Positions 47,296 through 55,536 of a stretch of DNA of 64,000 nt are shown here, piece after piece. The DNA is taken from contig CAWGKT010000001.1 in NCBI GenBank assembly GCA_963823215.1, positions 248,001 to 312,000 on the forward strand, given 5' to 3'. The DNA comes from CAIWHR01 sp963823215 (lineage in GTDB: Bacteria > Pseudomonadota > Gammaproteobacteria > Burkholderiales > Casimicrobiaceae). The position numbers and the translations under genes are program-made. Position 1 is the first letter of the stretch. Each line of letters starts with the position of its first letter. The notes under the pieces are model-generated. The model did no database searches and had not been told where the DNA came from. It was given only the letters and a program-made list of their open reading frames with translations.

Positions 47296-47346
47296 GAACC
47301 TGCCAATGGACCTGTCGCCCGGGTCGTGCATTCTAGCAACGGCCTC

Positions 47347-47788
47347 ATGCAAAGCGTGAGGAAGTCGGTGCTGGTGCCGTACTCCGCCGCCGAAATGTTC
47401 GAGCTCGTCGACCGGATCGAGCTCTATCCGCAGTTCCTGCCGTGGTGCGACGGCACCCGGGCGCTCGAGGCGCGCGCCGACGGGAAGACGGCCCGCATCG
47501 AGCATCAACTATCACGGCGTCCGTGCGCATTTCACGACCGACAACGTCAATCGCGCCAGCGAATCGATCGTGATGACGCTGCGCGACGGCCCCTTTCGGC
47601 ATCTGCACGGGGAATGGCGTTTCGTGCCGCTCGCCCCCGACGCCAGCAAGGTCGAACTCGCGCTCGCCTACGAGTTCGCGACGCACTTGCTCGAGCGGGC
47701 CGTGGGCCCGGTGTTCGGTCACATCGCGAATACGTTCATCGACGCGTTCGTTCGGCGGGCCGAGGCCATCTATCCGAGGCGGTCGTGA
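47347..47788 (+). pseudogene. ratA: Coenzyme Q-binding/RatA-like START-domain protein, +1 frameshift
   Basis: The N-terminal part (RKSVLVPYSAAEMFELVDRIELYPQFLPWC) and the rest (INYHGVRAHFTTDNVN to GPVFGHIANTFIDAF) match the RatA/Coq10 family but lie in two frames. An extra C at about 47503 separates GAG from ATCAACTATCAC. Without it the gene encodes a full-length protein of about 146 residues. RatA-type proteins bind quinones or act on ribosomes. The stop overlaps the rnfH GTG start (GTGA), the usual coupling. Confidence 0.8.
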
Positions 47789-48096
47789 AGGTCACCGTCG
47801 TCTGGGCCACGCCGCACCTACAGGACGTCGTCGCCGTCGAACTGACTCCAGGGGCGACGATCGCGGATGCGGTCCACCGTTCCGGATTCGTCGCGCAATA
47901 CGGACTCGACCCGGCGACACTCCGCTTCGCTCGGTATGGTGTTCGTGCCGGCGCCGACGCCTGCCTTGCCGAAGGCGATCGTGTCGAAATTACGCGCGCG
48001 CTCCTGGTTGATCCCAAGGTCGCGAGGATCCGGCGAGCACGCCTGAAGGTACCTGCTCCAAGCGCGGCGCATGCCGGGCCCGACACCGTGATGTAA
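47785..48096 (+). CDS. rnfH: RnfH family protein
   Basis: 103 residues with a beta-grasp, ubiquitin-like pattern (VKVTVVWATPHLQDVVAVELTPGATIADAV). The family (also called RatB/UPF0125) lies beside ratA in many proteobacteria; function is unsettled. Starts with GTG overlapping the ratA stop. Confidence 0.88.
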   Translation: MKVTVVWATPHLQDVVAVELTPGATIADAVHRSGFVAQYGLDPATLRFARYGVRAGADACLAEGDRVEITRALLVDPKVARIRRARLKVPAPSAAHAGPDTVM

Positions 48097-48151
48097 CGGC
48101 CGGCCTCGGGCAGAGCTTGCCCGGCGGCGCCGAATCGCGGACAATGCGTGT

Positions 48152-48766
48152 GTGCGCGCCCCCCCTCTTCGTCGCCGTTACGTGGTCGCGCTGTTCGCGG
48201 CGTGCCTGGCTGCCCTTGTGCCGCCGGCCGCCGCGCAGGAGAAGGCCGCCCGTTCATTCACGGACACCGCTACCACGACGGTGAAGGACGCGGCGGCGAC
48301 CGCCCTGCACTCGGCCAAGGATCTAGCCTCCGCGGCGCTCGACCTGATCGGCATCCGGTACAAGTGGGGTGGCAATTCGCCGGAAACGGGTCTGGATTGC
48401 AGCGGGCTTGTCCGTTACGTTTTCCAGCAGGTGACCGGCGTGACGCTGCCGCGCACGGCGAATGACATGAGCCGCGTCGGCACGCAGGTGGCGGTATCCG
48501 ATCTGCAGCCGGGCGACCTGGTCTTCTTCAACACGCGGCGCTTTGCGTTCTCGCACGTCGGCATCTACCTCGGCGATAACCGGTTCATCCATGCGCCGCG
48601 CCGCGGGCGTGAGGTCGAGATCGCGACCTTCGATTCGGGTTTCTGGCAGCAACGGTTCAACGGCGCCCGCAGAATGGCCGGCGTCACACTCGACCTCATC
48701 CCTTCGTTCGTCGGCGAGGCCATGGCCACGCCGGTGGCGGTTTCCGAAGCCGAACCGCAGCCCTGA
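48152..48766 (+). CDS. NlpC/P60 (C40) peptidoglycan hydrolase
   Basis: 204 residues. A signal peptide (RRRYVVALFAACLAALVPPAAA) is followed by a helical linker and an NlpC/P60 domain. The catalytic cysteine is in GLDCSGLVRYVF and the histidine in FSHVGIYLGDNRFIHAPR. It should cut cell-wall stem peptides in the periplasm, like Spr/MepS. Starts at GTG. A single-gene unit converging on the ankyrin gene. Confidence 0.9.
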   Translation: MRAPPLRRRYVVALFAACLAALVPPAAAQEKAARSFTDTATTTVKDAAATALHSAKDLASAALDLIGIRYKWGGNSPETGLDCSGLVRYVFQQVTGVTLPRTANDMSRVGTQVAVSDLQPGDLVFFNTRRFAFSHVGIYLGDNRFIHAPRRGREVEIATFDSGFWQQRFNGARRMAGVTLDLIPSFVGEAMATPVAVSEAEPQP

Positions 48767-48787
48767 CGGGTTACCCCAGGTCGCGTT

Positions 48788-49450
48788 TTAGCGCGCTCCG
48801 GCGCGCTGCAGCCGGCCGACCATCGTCGGTTCCTTGCCACGCCGCGCCCAGTCGAGCGCGCTGGCGCCGGTGTCGTTGCGACGATTGACGTCCGCGCCGC
48901 GCGCAAGCAGCAGATCCAGTGTCGACGACCGTCCCTCCCGCACTGCCATCATCAGCGCCGTGGTGCCGTTCGGCGCGGCGGCATCGATGTCCGCCCCCTC
49001 GGCAAGCAGATAGCGGACGATCTCGTCATGGCCGCCGGTCGCCGCGTAGATCAGCGCCGTCCATCCTTTCTGATTCACGTCGGCGCCCGCTGCCCGGAGT
49101 TTGCGAACCAGTTCACCGCGGCCGCCCAGCGACGCCACCATCAATGCGGTATCACCGAATCCGGTGCGCGCGTTGACATTCGCGCGCGCGGCGAGGAGGA
49201 CGTCCACGGTCGCGGCATTGCCGGCGCGCGCGGCGATCACGATCACCGGGTCGCCGTTTCGGTCAACGGTATCCGGATCCGCTCCCGCCGCGAGCAGGCG
49301 CTTGACTTCCGGCACTCGATCATTGGCCACGGCCACCGCGAAGTCCGCCGGCAGCAACTGTGCGCGGGCGCCAGTCGTGAACATGCTGATCGCGACGGCG
49401 AGCAAGCCCACCAGCGCGATGCGCCGCTGCCGGCGGGTTTCAATTGACAT
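48788..49450 (-). CDS. Secreted ankyrin-repeat protein
   Basis: 220 residues. Signal peptide (RIALVGLLAVAISMFTTGARA) and then five or six ankyrin repeats with the usual G-x-T/D-A-L-x-x-A pattern, for example DTALMVASLGGRGELVRKLRAAGADVN. A periplasmic protein-binding role is likely, partner unknown. Its start overlaps the tatD end by 11 bp, so the two are co-transcribed. Confidence 0.88.
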   Translation of the reverse strand: MSIETRRQRRIALVGLLAVAISMFTTGARAQLLPADFAVAVANDRVPEVKRLLAAGADPDTVDRNGDPVIVIAARAGNAATVDVLLAARANVNARTGFGDTALMVASLGGRGELVRKLRAAGADVNQKGWTALIYAATGGHDEIVRYLLAEGADIDAAAPNGTTALMMAVREGRSSTLDLLLARGADVNRRNDTGASALDWARRGKEPTMVGRLQRAGAR

Positions 49451-50228
49451 GGTGTGCCTCCGTGGCTTCGATCCCGAACAATCGGAAAAAATTCGACGTT
49501 GTCGCCCGGGCGATATCTTCGGGCGGCACCCCACGCAGGCGCGCGATCTCGGCCGCGACGTGCGGCACGTACGCGGGCTGGTTGCGCTTGCCCCGGAACG
49601 GGACCGGCGCGAGATAGGGCGAATCGGTCTCGATCAGCAACCGGTCGAGCGGAACGTTCCGTGCGACATCCTTCAGTTCATGCGCGTTCCGGAACGTGAC
49701 GATGCCGGAAAACGAAATATGGAAGCCGAGGTCGAGCGCGGCGCGGGCAACCTCCTGCGATTCGGTGAAGCAGTGCATCACGCCTCCGGCATCGCACGCG
49801 CGCTCGTCGCGCATGATCGACAGCGTGTCGGCAGCGGCGGCCCGCGTGTGCACGACGAGCGGCCGGCCGGCGATGCGCGCCGCGCGGATGTGAATGCGGA
49901 ACCGCTCGCGCTGCCAGCCAAGGTCACCCTGGAGGCGGTAGTAGTCGAGTCCGGTCTCGCCGATCGCCACCACCTTGGGCTGCGCTGCGAGCGCGACCAG
50001 TCCCTCGACCGTGGGCTCCGGCGTGCCTTCCGAGTCCGGATGCACGCCGACACTCGCGTACAGGTTCGGATGCGCCATGGCCAGCGCGTGCACCGCGGGC
50101 CAGTCCGGCAGGTTCACCGCGATGCACAGCGCATGGGTGACCCGCGCCGCGGCCATCGCCTCGAGCAGCGCCGGCAAATCCGCCGCGAACTCGGGGAAAT
50201 CGAGATGGCAATGAGAGTCGACGTACAT
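49440..50228 (-). CDS. TatD-family metal-dependent hydrolase
   Basis: 262 residues. Metal ligands of the amidohydrolase fold are visible: H6 and H8 in DSHCHLDF, the glutamate in IGETGLDYYR, histidines in VVHTRAA and VMHCFTES, and the aspartate in IETDSPYL. TatD enzymes are 3'-5' nucleases or deacylases; YcfH is the closest type given the holB neighbourhood. No ribosome site is obvious and in-frame ATGs exist up to 33 bp upstream. Confidence 0.9.
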   Translation of the reverse strand: MYVDSHCHLDFPEFAADLPALLEAMAAARVTHALCIAVNLPDWPAVHALAMAHPNLYASVGVHPDSEGTPEPTVEGLVALAAQPKVVAIGETGLDYYRLQGDLGWQRERFRIHIRAARIAGRPLVVHTRAAAADTLSIMRDERACDAGGVMHCFTESQEVARAALDLGFHISFSGIVTFRNAHELKDVARNVPLDRLLIETDSPYLAPVPFRGKRNQPAYVPHVAAEIARLRGVPPEDIARATTSNFFRLFGIEATEAHHVN

Positions 50229-50320
50229 CGGCTGGCTGGCGAGGGCGGCATCCAGCGCCATGGGCATGGCGCGCGGACATCGGGCCCGGCTCAACCCATG
50301 TTCGCAACCGCGAGAGGTCC

Positions 50321-50710
50321 CTACATCGTGTGCGTCGGCCGGACCGAGGCCAGCGTCTCGCCCAGGATCTGCTCGATCGTCGCCCGCGCATTGGCGCCGG
50401 TGTCGTCCTGCGTGAACTGGACCCCGATGCCCTGCGTCCGGTTGCCCTGGACCCCCTCGGGCGTGATCCAGACGACCTTGCCCTGGACGGCGATGCGATT
50501 CGGGTCGTCCATCAGGGACAGCAGCATGAAGACTTCCTCGCCGAGCTGGTACTGCCGCGATGTCGGAATGAAGATGCCGCCGCCTTTCAGAAACGGCATA
50601 TACGCGGCATAGAGCGCGGCACGCTCGCGGATGTTGAGCGATAGCACTCCGGGGCGCGCACCTGCCGCCGCTGCGCCAGGCAGCGTGCTGATCGTCTTGT
50701 TTTCCGCCAT
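50321..50710 (-). CDS. pilZ: PilZ-domain protein, type IV pilus PilZ type
   Basis: 129 residues. The PilZ fold is recognisable (VLSLNIRERAALYAAYMPFLKGGGIFIPT through GIGVQF), but the c-di-GMP-binding RxxxR and D/NxSxxG motifs are absent, as in the founding P. aeruginosa PilZ, which acts in type IV pilus assembly. It sits 2 bp after holB ends, the same context as in Pseudomonas. Confidence 0.88.
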   Translation of the reverse strand: MAENKTISTLPGAAAAGARPGVLSLNIRERAALYAAYMPFLKGGGIFIPTSRQYQLGEEVFMLLSLMDDPNRIAVQGKVVWITPEGVQGNRTQGIGVQFTQDDTGANARATIEQILGETLASVRPTHTM

Positions 50711-50712
50711 GG

Positions 50713-51753
50713 TCAGAACAGAGCCCGGTAGTCCAGAAGCACCGCCTCCGCGACGAGGCGCGGTTGCAGCGGGTGGGCCAGCATCGCTCGCTGGCGCAGA
50801 AGGGACCGATGATAGCGAAACAACGCGATCGGCGCCACCCGCACGGCCAGACGCTCGAGCGGGGCGGTCGCGTCGGGGTTCTGTCGCGCCGCATCGCCAG
50901 CCGCGATGCGCGCCAGATCCGCGGTCCAGGCAATCAACCAATCCAGCGCATGGGCGAGTCGCGCACGGCGCTCGTCCTTGCCTCCGGCATCGATTCGCGC
51001 CGCCAGCGCGGGTACCGAAAGGCGCTCCGGCTGCCCGAGCGCGGCGAGCCAAAAGCGGCGCTCGGCCTGCGCGTTTGGATCTGCACGCGCGAGCGCGTCG
51101 ATCGGCGCCCCCGCCGCCTGCGCGAGCGCCAGATCGGGCGCCAATACGCCCTGCGCCGCGAGCCATGCGCGCGCCGCGGCCGGCGTGGGCAACGGCGCAG
51201 CAAGCTTGCGACAGCGCGAAAGAATGGTCGCGGGCACGCGCCCCGGCTGGTCCGAGACCAGGATCAGGTAGGTCCCCGGCGGCGGCTCTTCGAGCGTCTT
51301 TAGCAGCGCGTTCGCCGCCGCCGCGTTCATCCGCTCGGCCGGCGCAATGACCGCAACCTTGGCCCGCTGGCGATGACTCGTCAGGTGCACGACCTCCGTG
51401 AGCGCGCGCACCCGGTCGATGCCGATCGTCTCCGCTGCCGCGAGGGTCCCCTCGTCCGGATCGATGAGCAGAAGCTCGAGGCGCATGAAGTCGGGGTGCT
51501 GGCCCGCGATCGCGTAGCGGCAGCCGGCGCACTCGCCGCAGGCAAGAGCGTCCGCGCGTGGCGCCTCGCACAACAGCGCCTGGGCAAAATTGAGCGCCAG
51601 CGCGTGCTTGCCGATGCCGCGCGGTCCATGCACGAGCAACGCGTGCGGCCAGCTCGCGCGCCGCGCCAGCGCCGCGCGGGCCGCATCGAGCTGCCAGGGC
51701 AACAGCGGTCGCCAGGGCAGTCGCGCCGGCTCCGCGGAGCGCTCGCTCGTCAC
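50713..51753 (-). CDS. holB: DNA polymerase III subunit delta'
   Basis: 346 residues. Clamp-loader subunit. It has the P-loop-like GPRGIGKHAL, zinc cysteines in ALLCEAPRADALACGECAGC, KTLEEPPPGTYLILVSDQ and the SRC motif (ILSRCRKL). Starts with GTG, overlapping the tmk stop by 4 bp (GTGA). Confidence 0.93.
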   Translation of the reverse strand: MTSERSAEPARLPWRPLLPWQLDAARAALARRASWPHALLVHGPRGIGKHALALNFAQALLCEAPRADALACGECAGCRYAIAGQHPDFMRLELLLIDPDEGTLAAAETIGIDRVRALTEVVHLTSHRQRAKVAVIAPAERMNAAAANALLKTLEEPPPGTYLILVSDQPGRVPATILSRCRKLAAPLPTPAAARAWLAAQGVLAPDLALAQAAGAPIDALARADPNAQAERRFWLAALGQPERLSVPALAARIDAGGKDERRARLAHALDWLIAWTADLARIAAGDAARQNPDATAPLERLAVRVAPIALFRYHRSLLRQRAMLAHPLQPRLVAEAVLLDYRALF

Positions 51754-52388
51754 TCTTCCAGTCCCAGCGCCGCCAGATGCGTGTCCAGCTCGGCACGCAC
51801 CGCCGCCAGCGGCTGCGTGCTGTCGACGATCCGGAACCGGCTGGGCTCGGTGGTGGCACGCTCCAGATAGGCGTCGCGCACGCGCGCGAAAAAAGTGCTC
51901 TCTTCGCGTTCGAACCTGTCGAGAGCGCGACCTTCGCGCAGAGCCGCGTCGAGGCGTCCGCGCGAAACGCCGGTCGGCACGTCGAACAGGAACGTGACGT
52001 CGGGCTGGCAGTCCCCGTGAATCCACTGCTCGAGCTCGCGAATACGGGCGAGCGGGACGCCGTGACCACCGCCCTGGTAGGCGTACGTCGCGTCGGTGAA
52101 GCGGTCGCAGAGCACCCAGATACCCTGGGCGAGCGCCGGCCGGATCACCAGTTCGAGATGCTCGCGCCGCGCCGCGAACATCAGCAGCGCCTCGCTGTCG
52201 CGGGTCATCGACTCGTGCAGCAGCAGCGCGCGCAGTTTTTCTCCGAGGACCGTGCCGCCGGGCTCGCGCGTGGCGACGACAACGCGGCCGCATGCGCCGA
52301 TGCGCGCGGCAAGCCAGGCGCCATGGGTGCTCTTGCCGGCGCCGTCGATGCCTTCGAGGGTGATGAAACGGCCAGTTCGCGAAGTCAT
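51750..52388 (-). CDS. tmk: Thymidylate kinase
   Basis: 212 residues. Phosphorylates dTMP to dTDP. P-loop EGIDGAGKST (13-22), the DR motif in LCDRFTDATYAYQG and a lid region are clear. ATG start MTSRTGRFITLEGID. 58 bp downstream of mltG. Confidence 0.95.
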   Translation of the reverse strand: MTSRTGRFITLEGIDGAGKSTHGAWLAARIGACGRVVVATREPGGTVLGEKLRALLLHESMTRDSEALLMFAARREHLELVIRPALAQGIWVLCDRFTDATYAYQGGGHGVPLARIRELEQWIHGDCQPDVTFLFDVPTGVSRGRLDAALREGRALDRFEREESTFFARVRDAYLERATTEPSRFRIVDSTQPLAAVRAELDTHLAALGLEE

Positions 52389-52446
52389 GAGAGAGTGCAA
52401 CAAAGTGTCGAGAACGATCACAACAACGTTAGGCAGCCACGCTCGG

Positions 52447-53454
52447 TCAACGTCGCCCGGACTGGAATCTTGCCACGGCGCGATTGTGATCGGGGAGGTT
52501 CGCCGAAAATTCGCTGGTACCATCGCCGCGCGCGACGAAATAGAGGTACCGGGTCGGTGGCGGATTGACCACGGCGTCGAGCGAAGCCTGCCCGGGCAGG
52601 GCGATCGGAGTGGGGGGCAATCCGCCGCGGGTGTAGGTGTTGTACGCCGTATCCGTCTCGAGATCGCGTCCGCGCAGATTGCCGTCGAACTTCGCGCCTA
52701 GACCGTAGATCACCGTGGGATCGGATTGCAGCGGCATGCCGATCCGCAGCCGGTTGACGAATACCGAGGCGATCAGCGGGCGGTCCGCGGCACGCGCCGT
52801 CTCCTTCTCGACGATGGATGCCAGGATCAGCGCCGCATAAGGATCCTTGAGCGGCGTGTCCGGAGCACGTCGCGCCCACACCGCGTCGAGCCGCTGCCGC
52901 ATGAGGCGATGGGCGCGCACGAGCAGCGCGAGATCGGGCGAGCCGGCGGCAAAGAAATAGGTATCGGGGAAAAACCAGCCTTCGACGCTCGCCCCCCCCA
53001 GTCCCACCCGACGCGCGAGCTCCGCTTCGGGCAGGTCGAGCACGGTCTTCACGATGGCAGGATTCGAGTTGAGCGCGGCGGCGAGCTCGGCGAAGGTGCT
53101 GCCTTCGATGACGGTCTGCGCCGTCTGCGTGACGTCGCCCTGCGTGAGCTTGTCGAGCAGTTCCGGCAACGTGATGCCCGAGGCGATCTCGTAGTTCCCC
53201 GCCTTGATCGACCGGTCGACCCCTTTATAGCGGGCAAGCACCACGAGCGGGAACACGATCGGCAGCACTCCGGTGGCCGCAAGCTCGCTTGCGACCGACC
53301 GGAGACTCGCACCGGGTTTCACGTTGAAGGCGAACGGCGAAGTCGGCAGCGGCAATGGCTGGTGGATCCACCAGCCGATCGCGCCGACAACGGCGGCTGC
53401 CGCGACGGCGAGCACAGCCGCAACGCGGAAATGGAGGCGGAGCATTCGGGACAT
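52447..53454 (-). CDS. mltG: Endolytic murein transglycosylase MltG
   Basis: 335 residues. Inner-membrane anchored by one N-terminal helix (about 8-30), then a LysM-like domain and the YceG fold. The catalytic glutamate is in LASIVEKET, and QSDPTVIYGLG follows. It cleaves nascent glycan strands and sets their length. The ATG at 53454 is preferred; another is 9 bp downstream. Confidence 0.94.
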   Translation of the reverse strand: MSRMLRLHFRVAAVLAVAAAAVVGAIGWWIHQPLPLPTSPFAFNVKPGASLRSVASELAATGVLPIVFPLVVLARYKGVDRSIKAGNYEIASGITLPELLDKLTQGDVTQTAQTVIEGSTFAELAAALNSNPAIVKTVLDLPEAELARRVGLGGASVEGWFFPDTYFFAAGSPDLALLVRAHRLMRQRLDAVWARRAPDTPLKDPYAALILASIVEKETARAADRPLIASVFVNRLRIGMPLQSDPTVIYGLGAKFDGNLRGRDLETDTAYNTYTRGGLPPTPIALPGQASLDAVVNPPPTRYLYFVARGDGTSEFSANLPDHNRAVARFQSGRR

Positions 53455-53502
53455 GGGTGAAGGAAGCGGATGTCCGGCGACGGGGCACAACGGACCGGCG
53501 GA

Positions 53503-53510
53503 TTATAATC
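53503..53510. promoter_or_regulatory. Palindromic -10-like box ATTATAAT between mltG and gspG
   Basis: The octamer reads TATAAT on both strands. It lies 49 nt before mltG and only 5 nt before the gspG ATG, so in the gspG direction it would give a nearly leaderless mRNA. No good -35 box is seen on either strand. Confidence 0.35.
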
Positions 53511-53515
53511 GCCGC

Positions 53516-53959
53516 ATGATCGCTGGTTCGAGGCGCCACAGGTTCAATTCCGGCTTCACGCTGATCGAGGTGCTGGTCGTCATCGTGATACTCGGCATTC
53601 TTGCGGCGCTCGTAGTCCCGCGCGTACTCGAGCGACCGGACGAGGCGCGGGTCGTCGCCGCGAGGAGCGACATCGCGGCGCTCCTCGCCGCGCTCAAGCT
53701 CTATCGCCTCGACAATCAGCGCTACCCAACCGGGGACCAGGGGCTCGTCGCACTGACCGCGCGCCCGGCATTGCCCCCGCCGGCGCCCAACTGGAAGCCC
53801 AACGGCTACCTCGATCGCCTGCCAAAGGATCCCTGGGGACAACCCTACCAGTATCTCAATCCCGGCCTGCACGCCGAGATCGACGTCTTCAGCTTTGGCG
53901 CGGACGGCCAGCCGGGCGGCACCGGCATCGATGCCGATGTCGGATCGTGGGATCTCTGA
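53516..53959 (+). CDS. gspG: Type II secretion major pseudopilin GspG
   Basis: 147 residues. The prepilin leader is cut after G13 (RFNSG/FTLIEVLVVIVILGILAALVVP) with Glu at +5. The C-terminal domain has the GspG features YPTGDQGL and DPWGQPYQYLNPG and a Ca2+-binding end (SFGADGQPGGTGIDADVGSWDL). It builds the T2SS pseudopilus. Its stop overlaps the start of the repeat mini-ORF (TGATG). Confidence 0.95.
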   Translation: MIAGSRRHRFNSGFTLIEVLVVIVILGILAALVVPRVLERPDEARVVAARSDIAALLAALKLYRLDNQRYPTGDQGLVALTARPALPPPAPNWKPNGYLDRLPKDPWGQPYQYLNPGLHAEIDVFSFGADGQPGGTGIDADVGSWDL

Positions 53960-54114
53960 TGAACGGCCCCCACGCTCACTGCGTTCGCTGCCCCCCGCGG
54001 GGGCGTACAGTGCCCTTCGGGCGGCCGGGCGGGCGAATGAACGGCCCCCACGCTCACTGCGTTCGCTGCCCCCCGCGGGGGCGTACAGTGCCCTTCGGGC
54101 GGCCGGCCGGGCAC
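53959..54114 (+). repeat. Two tandem copies of a 78-bp repeat (locus 2, gspG/gspH)
   Basis: Units 53959-54036 and 54037-54114 differ at only about 3 of 78 positions. They share roughly 80 percent of positions with the units at 18296-18451, including CCCCCACGCTCAC and TTCGCTGCCCCCCG. Each contains the palindromes CCCCCGCGGGGG and GCCC-TTC-GGGC. In both loci the unit runs in the direction of transcription. Confidence 0.92.
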
Positions 54115-54117
54115 TGA
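53959..54117 (+). CDS. Possible 52-residue mini-ORF of two 26-residue repeats between gspG and gspH
   Basis: The ATG (53959) shares its A with the gspG stop TGA, and the stop TGA (54115-54117) shares its A with the gspH start ATG. The frame is exactly two 26-codon repeats, each with PHAHCVRCPPRGR and VPFGRP, the second ending in GH. Such perfect meshing would allow coupled translation through the repeat. Same family as the mini-ORF at uppS/cdsA. Whether a peptide is made is unknown. Confidence 0.3.
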   Translation: MNGPHAHCVRCPPRGRTVPFGRPGGRMNGPHAHCVRCPPRGRTVPFGRPAGH

Positions 54118-54605
54118 TGCCAAGGCGAGAGGCCGGAGGGTTCACGCTGCTCGAGGTCCTGATTGTCGTGGTCGTCATCGGAGTCGCCTCCGGCATCGTC
54201 ATCGCCAATCTCGGCAGCGACGAGCGCCGCAGCGCCGAGCGCGAGGCCCATCGCCTGGCTGGGGCGCTCGAGCATGCGGCCGCGCTGGCGCAGTGGAGCA
54301 GTGAGCTGCTGGGCGTCTCGGCGGACGGCACCGCCTACCGATTCTGGCGCCGCGGCGAGGACGGGCGGTGGAGCACGGTCGACGATGACGACGTTCTTGC
54401 ACCGCACGCGCTGCCGTCGGCGTTCACGATCAGGCTCGCGTCCTACGCCGGGGCTCCCGTTGCCGAAGATGCGATTCTTCCGTTTCGCCCCAGCGGGCGC
54501 AACGAGCCTTACGCGCTCGAACTCGCCTCCCCCGCATGGTCCCAGATCGTCGCCGGCGACCCGCTGAACCGCGTGCAGGTCGCGGCGCGCGCGGCTTCAC
54601 GCTAG
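54117..54605 (+). CDS. gspH: Type II secretion minor pseudopilin GspH
   Basis: 162 residues. Prepilin leader MPRREAGG cut before FTLLEVLIVVVVIGVASGIVIANL. The C-terminal half fits GspH (WSSELLGVSADGTAYRFW). The ATG overlaps the stop of the repeat mini-ORF. The frame is open further upstream, across the repeat, but the leader peptide fixes the start here. Confidence 0.9.
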   Translation: MPRREAGGFTLLEVLIVVVVIGVASGIVIANLGSDERRSAEREAHRLAGALEHAAALAQWSSELLGVSADGTAYRFWRRGEDGRWSTVDDDDVLAPHALPSAFTIRLASYAGAPVAEDAILPFRPSGRNEPYALELASPAWSQIVAGDPLNRVQVAARAASR

Positions 54606-54952
54606 TCGAAATTCTCGTCGCGCTCGCCGTGCTTGCTGTCGCGCTGGCGGCCGGAATGCGCGCGGTTGCGCAAGCGGCCGACGGGGCCACGCTGCTGAAG
54701 CAGCGCACTTTGGCGCTGTGGGTCGCGCAGAACCGCCTTGCCGCGGCGCAGCTGGAACCGACCTGGCCCGCACCCGGCCGGCGTGGCGGCGACGCTCGGC
54801 AGGCGGGCAGCGGCTTCGTGTGGCGCGAGTCTGTCACCGAAACACCCAACCCGGCGTTCCGCAAGATCGAGGTCGTCGTCGCCGATCCCGGGGAGCCGGA
54901 TTACGTGCTCGCCCGTCTTGCGGGCTATCTCGGGCAGCCGCCGCCGCGATGA
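54536..54952 (+). CDS. gspI: Type II secretion minor pseudopilin GspI
   Basis: 138 residues with a long basic leader ending GRGARG before FTLVEILVALAVLAVALAAGMRA. The GspI region LWVAQNRLAAAQLE follows. The start lies 70 bp inside gspH. Forms the pseudopilus tip with GspJ and GspK. Confidence 0.88.
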   Translation: MVPDRRRRPAEPRAGRGARGFTLVEILVALAVLAVALAAGMRAVAQAADGATLLKQRTLALWVAQNRLAAAQLEPTWPAPGRRGGDARQAGSGFVWRESVTETPNPAFRKIEVVVADPGEPDYVLARLAGYLGQPPPR

Positions 54953-55536
54953 AGCGACGTCGCGCCGGCTTCACGCTGATCGAGCTGCTGATCGCGCTCG
55001 GGATCCTCGGTCTCGTCAGCGTGCTCGGTTACCGCGCGCTCGCCGCGCTCACCGAGAGCGAGGCCAAGCTTGCTGCGGAAGCCGCCCACTGGGGAGCGCT
55101 CGACGCGCTCTTCGCGCGGCTCGAGGCCGACGCGCGCGCCGCGCTCCCGCGCGACGTTCGAACCGGTCGCGGCTCGGACGCTGCGTGGGTTGGCGGCGTC
55201 GACACAGCCGGCGATGCGACCCTGCGCTTCTCCCGCGCGGGGCCGGAATTCGCGGCCGAACCGGGGAGCGCCGGACAACGCATCGGTTACCGTCTGCGCA
55301 ACGGCGCCGTCGAGGTGCTCTATTGGCCGTTCCTCGATCAGCCATCGGCGGTCGAGCCCGAAGCCTATGCGCTGATCGGCGACGTCGCGGCGTTCCGCGT
55401 CGCCTATCTCGATGCGCGCGGCACATGGCGCGAACGCTGGCCGGCGCTGGGCGACCCCCCCATCCCGCGCGCGATCCGGGTCGAGCTGACCCTTGCAGGC
55501 GGCGCGGTCATCGAGCGATGGCTGGCCTTGCGATGA
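54949..55536 (+). CDS. gspJ: Type II secretion minor pseudopilin GspJ
   Basis: 195 residues. Leader MKRRRAG cut before FTLIELLIALGILGLVSVLGYRAL. The C-terminal domain matches GspJ (length and RIGYRLRNGAVEVLYWPF segment). ATGA overlap with gspI. Confidence 0.9.
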   Translation: MKRRRAGFTLIELLIALGILGLVSVLGYRALAALTESEAKLAAEAAHWGALDALFARLEADARAALPRDVRTGRGSDAAWVGGVDTAGDATLRFSRAGPEFAAEPGSAGQRIGYRLRNGAVEVLYWPFLDQPSAVEPEAYALIGDVAAFRVAYLDARGTWRERWPALGDPPIPRAIRVELTLAGGAVIERWLALR

